NCBI GenBank assembly: GCA_024235915.1
Contig: JACKLO010000014.1
Coordinates: 123,159-187,158, forward strand
Direction of reading: 5' to 3'
Source: Burkholderiaceae bacterium
GTDB lineage: Bacteria; Pseudomonadota; Gammaproteobacteria; Burkholderiales; Burkholderiaceae_C
DNA: 64,000 nt
Under the pieces are notes generated by a model. It was not told where the DNA came from, made no database searches, and saw only the letters and a program-made list of their open reading frames with translations. Each line of letters starts with the position of its first letter. Position 1 is the stretch's first letter. This document shows, in pieces, positions 61,485 through 64,000 of the stretch. Made by a program: the position numbers and the translations under genes.

Positions 61485-62233
61485 ACACCAACTCCCGCGC
61501 CACCAATCCGCCGCCGCCCATCGTTCTCGTGCATGGCGCCTGGGCCGGGGCCTGGGCCTGGCAGCGTGTGCTCGCGCCGCTGCGCGCGGCCGGTCATGCG
61601 GTGTTCGCCGTCACGCTCAGCGGTTGCGGCGAACGTCGCCACGGGCTGCGGCGCGACATCACGCTGCAGACGCACATCGCCGACGTCACCGGCCTGGTGG
61701 AGGCCGAGGAGCTGCGCGACGTGGTGCTGGTGGGGCACAGCTACGGCGGCCTGGTGGTCACCGGCGCGGCCAGTGCGCTGCTGGGCCGAGACTCGGGTGC
61801 GGTGCGCCAGATCGTCTATGTGGACGCCATGGTGCCGCTGCCCGGCGAAAGCTGGGGCAGCCGCCACGACGACGCCACACGGGCGGCGCGCACCGCCGCT
61901 GCGCGCGCCAGCGGCCTGAACGCGCTGCCGCCACCGGACCCGTCGGGCTTCGGCCTGTCGGGCGCCGACCGCGACTGGCTGATGCGCCGGCAAGGGCCGC
62001 ACCCCTTCAATGCCTACCAGGAGCCGCTGTTCTTCGACGCCGACCGTGTCGCGGCGGTGCCGCGGACCTTCATCGATTGCGTCTCGCCGGCCTACCCGAC
62101 GATCGCGTCAATCCGCCAGCGCGTGCGGCAGACGCCGGGGTTCAGCGTCGTCGAGATGGCGACCGGGCACTACCCACAAATCCAGGACCCGGTGGGCTTC
62201 GTGCAGCTGCTACGCAGCGTTTTCGTCCGGTGA
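61481..62233 (+). CDS. Alpha/beta hydrolase
   Basis: The protein has 250 residues with a VLVHGAWAGAWAW oxyanion region, nucleophile elbow GHSYGG (Ser ~88), and a late catalytic His in ATGHYPQIQ. It resembles esterases of the salicylate-ester/hydroxynitrile-lyase-like group. Substrate unknown; being coupled to a sigma54 activator suggests an inducible catabolic step. A weak hairpin (AGGCTC / GAGCCT) follows at 62233-62261. Confidence 0.88.
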
Positions 62234-62341
62234 GGCTCCCTCGTTCTGGGGTGTTGAGCCTTCTTACAGCAGGGCGTAGTTCTCATGATCGACTCCGCGG
62301 AAATATCAATGAAAACAACGGTTTAAGAAGTCGTCACGGGC

Positions 62342-62357
62342 TGGTGCACGAATTGCT
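62342..62357 (+). promoter_or_regulatory. Sigma54 promoter of the PEP-CTERM gene
   Basis: TGGTGCACGAATTGCT has the invariant GG and GC exactly 10 bases apart and a perfect TTGCT at -12. The -24 element deviates from TGGCAC after TGG. It lies 45 bases before the ATG of the gene at 62403. Confidence 0.65.
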
Positions 62358-62402
62358 TTGAGGCGGACGTTCGCGATGTCGCGATCGTCTTCAGGAAAAC
62401 GT

Positions 62403-63755
62403 ATGAGAAAGACCGTCCTTGCTGCGGCCCTTGCTGCTGCAGCCGCTTCGAGCGTTCAGGCTGGTGTGCTGTATTTCGACTACAACCGGAACTCGCTGGG
62501 CGCCGGGACACCCTCGTTGTTTCTGTTCGGTGACGCCGGGCAGACGGCCACGGTGACGAACCTTGCCGGGTTCAACCAGACCGTGACCTTCGACGCGAAT
62601 GGCTTCTACAACCTGGCCATCTCCGACACCTACGCACAGTCGGGCACCGGCATCCGCAACACTGGCTTCCAGGTGGAGTCCGCCCAGGCCATGGCCGGCT
62701 ACTTCATCAACCGGAAGAACTTCACGACCGACATGACTTACCTGCTCGACGCGAATGCGCTGGGCAAGAACTACGTCGTCGCCAGCATGGGCACGGGCGC
62801 CGGCGAGGGTAGCCAGATGTCGGTGCAGGCCACGCAGGACAACACCACGGTGACCATCACGCCGAAGGGCTCGGCGTCCTTCACGGTCACGCTCAACAAG
62901 GGCCAGACCTACAAGTACGCTGGCGGCGGCAACGACCTCACCGGGTCATCCATCGTCGCCGACAAGAACGTGGCGGTGTTCTCCGGACATGAGTGCGCCA
63001 ACGTCGGTGGCGTGGGCTACTGCGACAACCTGCTGGAACAGGCCATCCCGACCGAGAAGCTGTCGCGCAACTACCTGCTGACGGCGTCCAAGGGTGCGGA
63101 TATCACGCCGCAGAACCGGGACCTGGCGCGCATCATTGCCACCGAAGACAACACCGAAGTCAAGGTCAATGGCGCCGTCGTGGCCACCCTGAACCGGGGG
63201 CAGTTCCACGAGTTCTCGCTGGCCGAAAGCTCCGGTGCGCAGGTGGAGGCGTCTGCGCCCGTGGCCGTGGCCCAGTACCTGGTCGGGGGCAACGGCGTGC
63301 GAGTGGGCGGGGGCGGCACGGATCCGGCGCTGTCTTACGTGCCCGGTCAGGACACGTGGCTGGACTCGTATCGCCTGGCCACGCCCACCGGCGGTGCGGC
63401 CTTCACCTTCAACTACGCCTCGATCATCATCGACACGGCCGATCTGCTGTCGCTGACGCTCAACGGTGCTGCGGTCAACACCTCGGGCTTCTCCGCCATC
63501 GGCAGCACCGGCTACAGCCGGGGCATCCTGGACCTGCCGCTGGGCCTGTTCGACCTGGAAGCCGACTCGAAATTCCTCGTGATGCTCGGCGGCGGTTCGA
63601 ACGACGACAGCTACTTCACCTACGGCGGTTCGACCTTCGCGCCTGGCATCTCGCCCCCGCCGCCGAACGGCGTGCCTGAGCCGGGCTCTCTGGCGCTGGC
63701 AGCGCTGGCGCTCGGCGGCCTGGCTGCCGCCCGACGCCGCCGCCAGTCGGCCTGA
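62403..63755 (+). CDS. IgGFc-binding-domain PEP-CTERM exported protein
   Basis: The protein has 450 residues: signal peptide (KTVLAAALAAAAASSVQA), a long beta-rich region of the IgGFc-binding N-terminal type (VASMGTGAGEGSQMSVQATQDNTTVTITPKG in outline; later SGHECANVGGVGYCDNLLEQAIP with two Cys), then VPEPGSLALAALALGGLAAARRRR, a textbook PEP-CTERM signal. It is probably surface or matrix bound after exosortase processing. ATG 62403 follows CAGGAAAACG. It has a sigma54 promoter and a strong terminator, so it is monocistronic. Confidence 0.9.
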   Translation: MRKTVLAAALAAAAASSVQAGVLYFDYNRNSLGAGTPSLFLFGDAGQTATVTNLAGFNQTVTFDANGFYNLAISDTYAQSGTGIRNTGFQVESAQAMAGYFINRKNFTTDMTYLLDANALGKNYVVASMGTGAGEGSQMSVQATQDNTTVTITPKGSASFTVTLNKGQTYKYAGGGNDLTGSSIVADKNVAVFSGHECANVGGVGYCDNLLEQAIPTEKLSRNYLLTASKGADITPQNRDLARIIATEDNTEVKVNGAVVATLNRGQFHEFSLAESSGAQVEASAPVAVAQYLVGGNGVRVGGGGTDPALSYVPGQDTWLDSYRLATPTGGAAFTFNYASIIIDTADLLSLTLNGAAVNTSGFSAIGSTGYSRGILDLPLGLFDLEADSKFLVMLGGGSNDDSYFTYGGSTFAPGISPPPPNGVPEPGSLALAALALGGLAAARRRRQSA

Positions 63756-63777
63756 CCGGCGTCTGCCAGGGTCACAT

Positions 63778-63807
63778 GGGACCGCGCCTCGGCGCGGTCC
63801 CTTTTTT
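63778..63807 (+). terminator. Intrinsic terminator after the PEP-CTERM gene
   Basis: A 10-bp stem GGGACCGCGC / GCGCGGTCCC with a four-base loop, followed by TTTTTT. It is the strongest terminator in the window. Confidence 0.93.
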
Positions 63808-63843
63808 CTTCGTCTGCCCAGGCAAGCTGTCCTTCGCGGTGAT

Positions 63844-63907
63844 TGTCTGAAAAACAGGCGATAGATCGCCCGAATATCATGCATATCCGGCGCGATGATG
63901 TCTGAAA
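63844..63907 (+). promoter_or_regulatory. Possible activator sites upstream of the right-edge sigma54 promoter
   Basis: TGTCTGAAA occurs twice in direct orientation, at 63844-63852 and 63899-63907, 55 bases apart. The second is part of TGTC-N9-GACA. A palindrome GGCGAT-AG-ATCGCC lies between them at 63857-63870. They are 60-125 bases upstream of the sigma54 site, the usual distance for enhancer-binding activators. Confidence 0.45.
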
Positions 63908-63967
63908 GTTGGACATTTTCGCCCGAAAAGTCGTAAAAATAGAGGGTTTGCACTGATCTTGTGCATC

Positions 63968-63982
63968 TGGCACAGGGGTTGC
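63968..63982 (+). promoter_or_regulatory. Sigma54 promoter reading off the right edge
   Basis: TGGCAC-N5-TTGC is a perfect match to the core sigma54 consensus, with the GG/GC spacing of 10. The stretch 63808-64000 is AT-richer than the rest of the window and holds no gene; the promoter should serve a gene starting just outside the window. Confidence 0.8.
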
Positions 63983-64000
63983 GTACAGGTGTGCATCCAT

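Overview
The window is about 70% GC with strong third-position GC bias. It carries phenylacetate (paa) degradation genes, PEP-CTERM proteins, a DUF4212/acetate-type symporter pair and a TRAP/malonate cluster. This combination points to a betaproteobacterium of the order Burkholderiales, most like the Rubrivivax/Leptothrix/Ideonella group. That placement is inferred from gene content only. No rRNA, tRNA, CRISPR array, complete insertion sequence or phage gene was seen.

Left part (1-13.6 kb), respiration and sulfur: a cytochrome bd operon (cydA end, cydB, cydX, ybgE) also holds a ferritin-like lipoprotein, a stand-alone Rieske protein, a DUF302 protein, a BASS transporter and a truncated haemoglobin. 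Downstream of an FNR/ANR-type site lies a six-gene operon. It encodes an exported DsrE-like protein, a cytochrome bd-like membrane protein with a C-terminal haem c domain, a second membrane subunit, a monohaem cytochrome c, a flavocytochrome c sulfide dehydrogenase-like flavoprotein and a dihaem cytochrome c. I read it as a candidate sulfide/persulfide-to-oxygen electron chain that may bypass quinol, and it is the most unusual system in the window. A peroxiredoxin, a small membrane protein and a persulfide dioxygenase-like enzyme follow, behind an ATACCC-N4-GGGTAT palindrome.

13.7-22.4 kb: phenylacetate catabolism, paaI-K-A-B-C-D-E, a TetR regulator (PaaR-like) and paaZ. The upstream promoter is overlapped by a TetR-type palindrome and by an FNR-like box. 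A nested inverted-repeat element of about 450 bp separates paaE from the regulator gene. Genes for the later steps (paaF, G, H, J) are absent here.

22.4-45 kb: an Aer-like chemoreceptor with a CZB domain, an EamA transporter, a very large BTAD/ATPase/TPR regulator, a PEP-CTERM remnant, a DUF4212/acetate-type symporter operon, then a CrbS-like symporter-kinase with a CheY-like regulator and an unusual kinase-like/DnaQ-type exonuclease fusion. After these come an 833-residue exported protein of unknown family, an infA paralogue, a spondin-like PEP-CTERM protein, an orphan OmpR-type regulator with a degenerate receiver, and AraC, peroxiredoxin-like and DM13 genes.

45-64 kb: a five-gene operon of thermostable-haemolysin-like protein, AMP ligase, TenA-like iron enzyme, SDR and TPR protein (probable small-molecule or lipid pathway, product unknown); a lytic transglycosylase; a CBS/DUF294 signalling protein; an SDR; a malonate uptake and degradation cluster (TRAP transporter, malonyl-CoA decarboxylase, malonyl-CoA synthetase) with a divergent GntR regulator; a sigma54 activator plus alpha/beta hydrolase; and an IgGFc-domain PEP-CTERM protein with its own sigma54 promoter. 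A second sigma54 promoter reads off the right edge.
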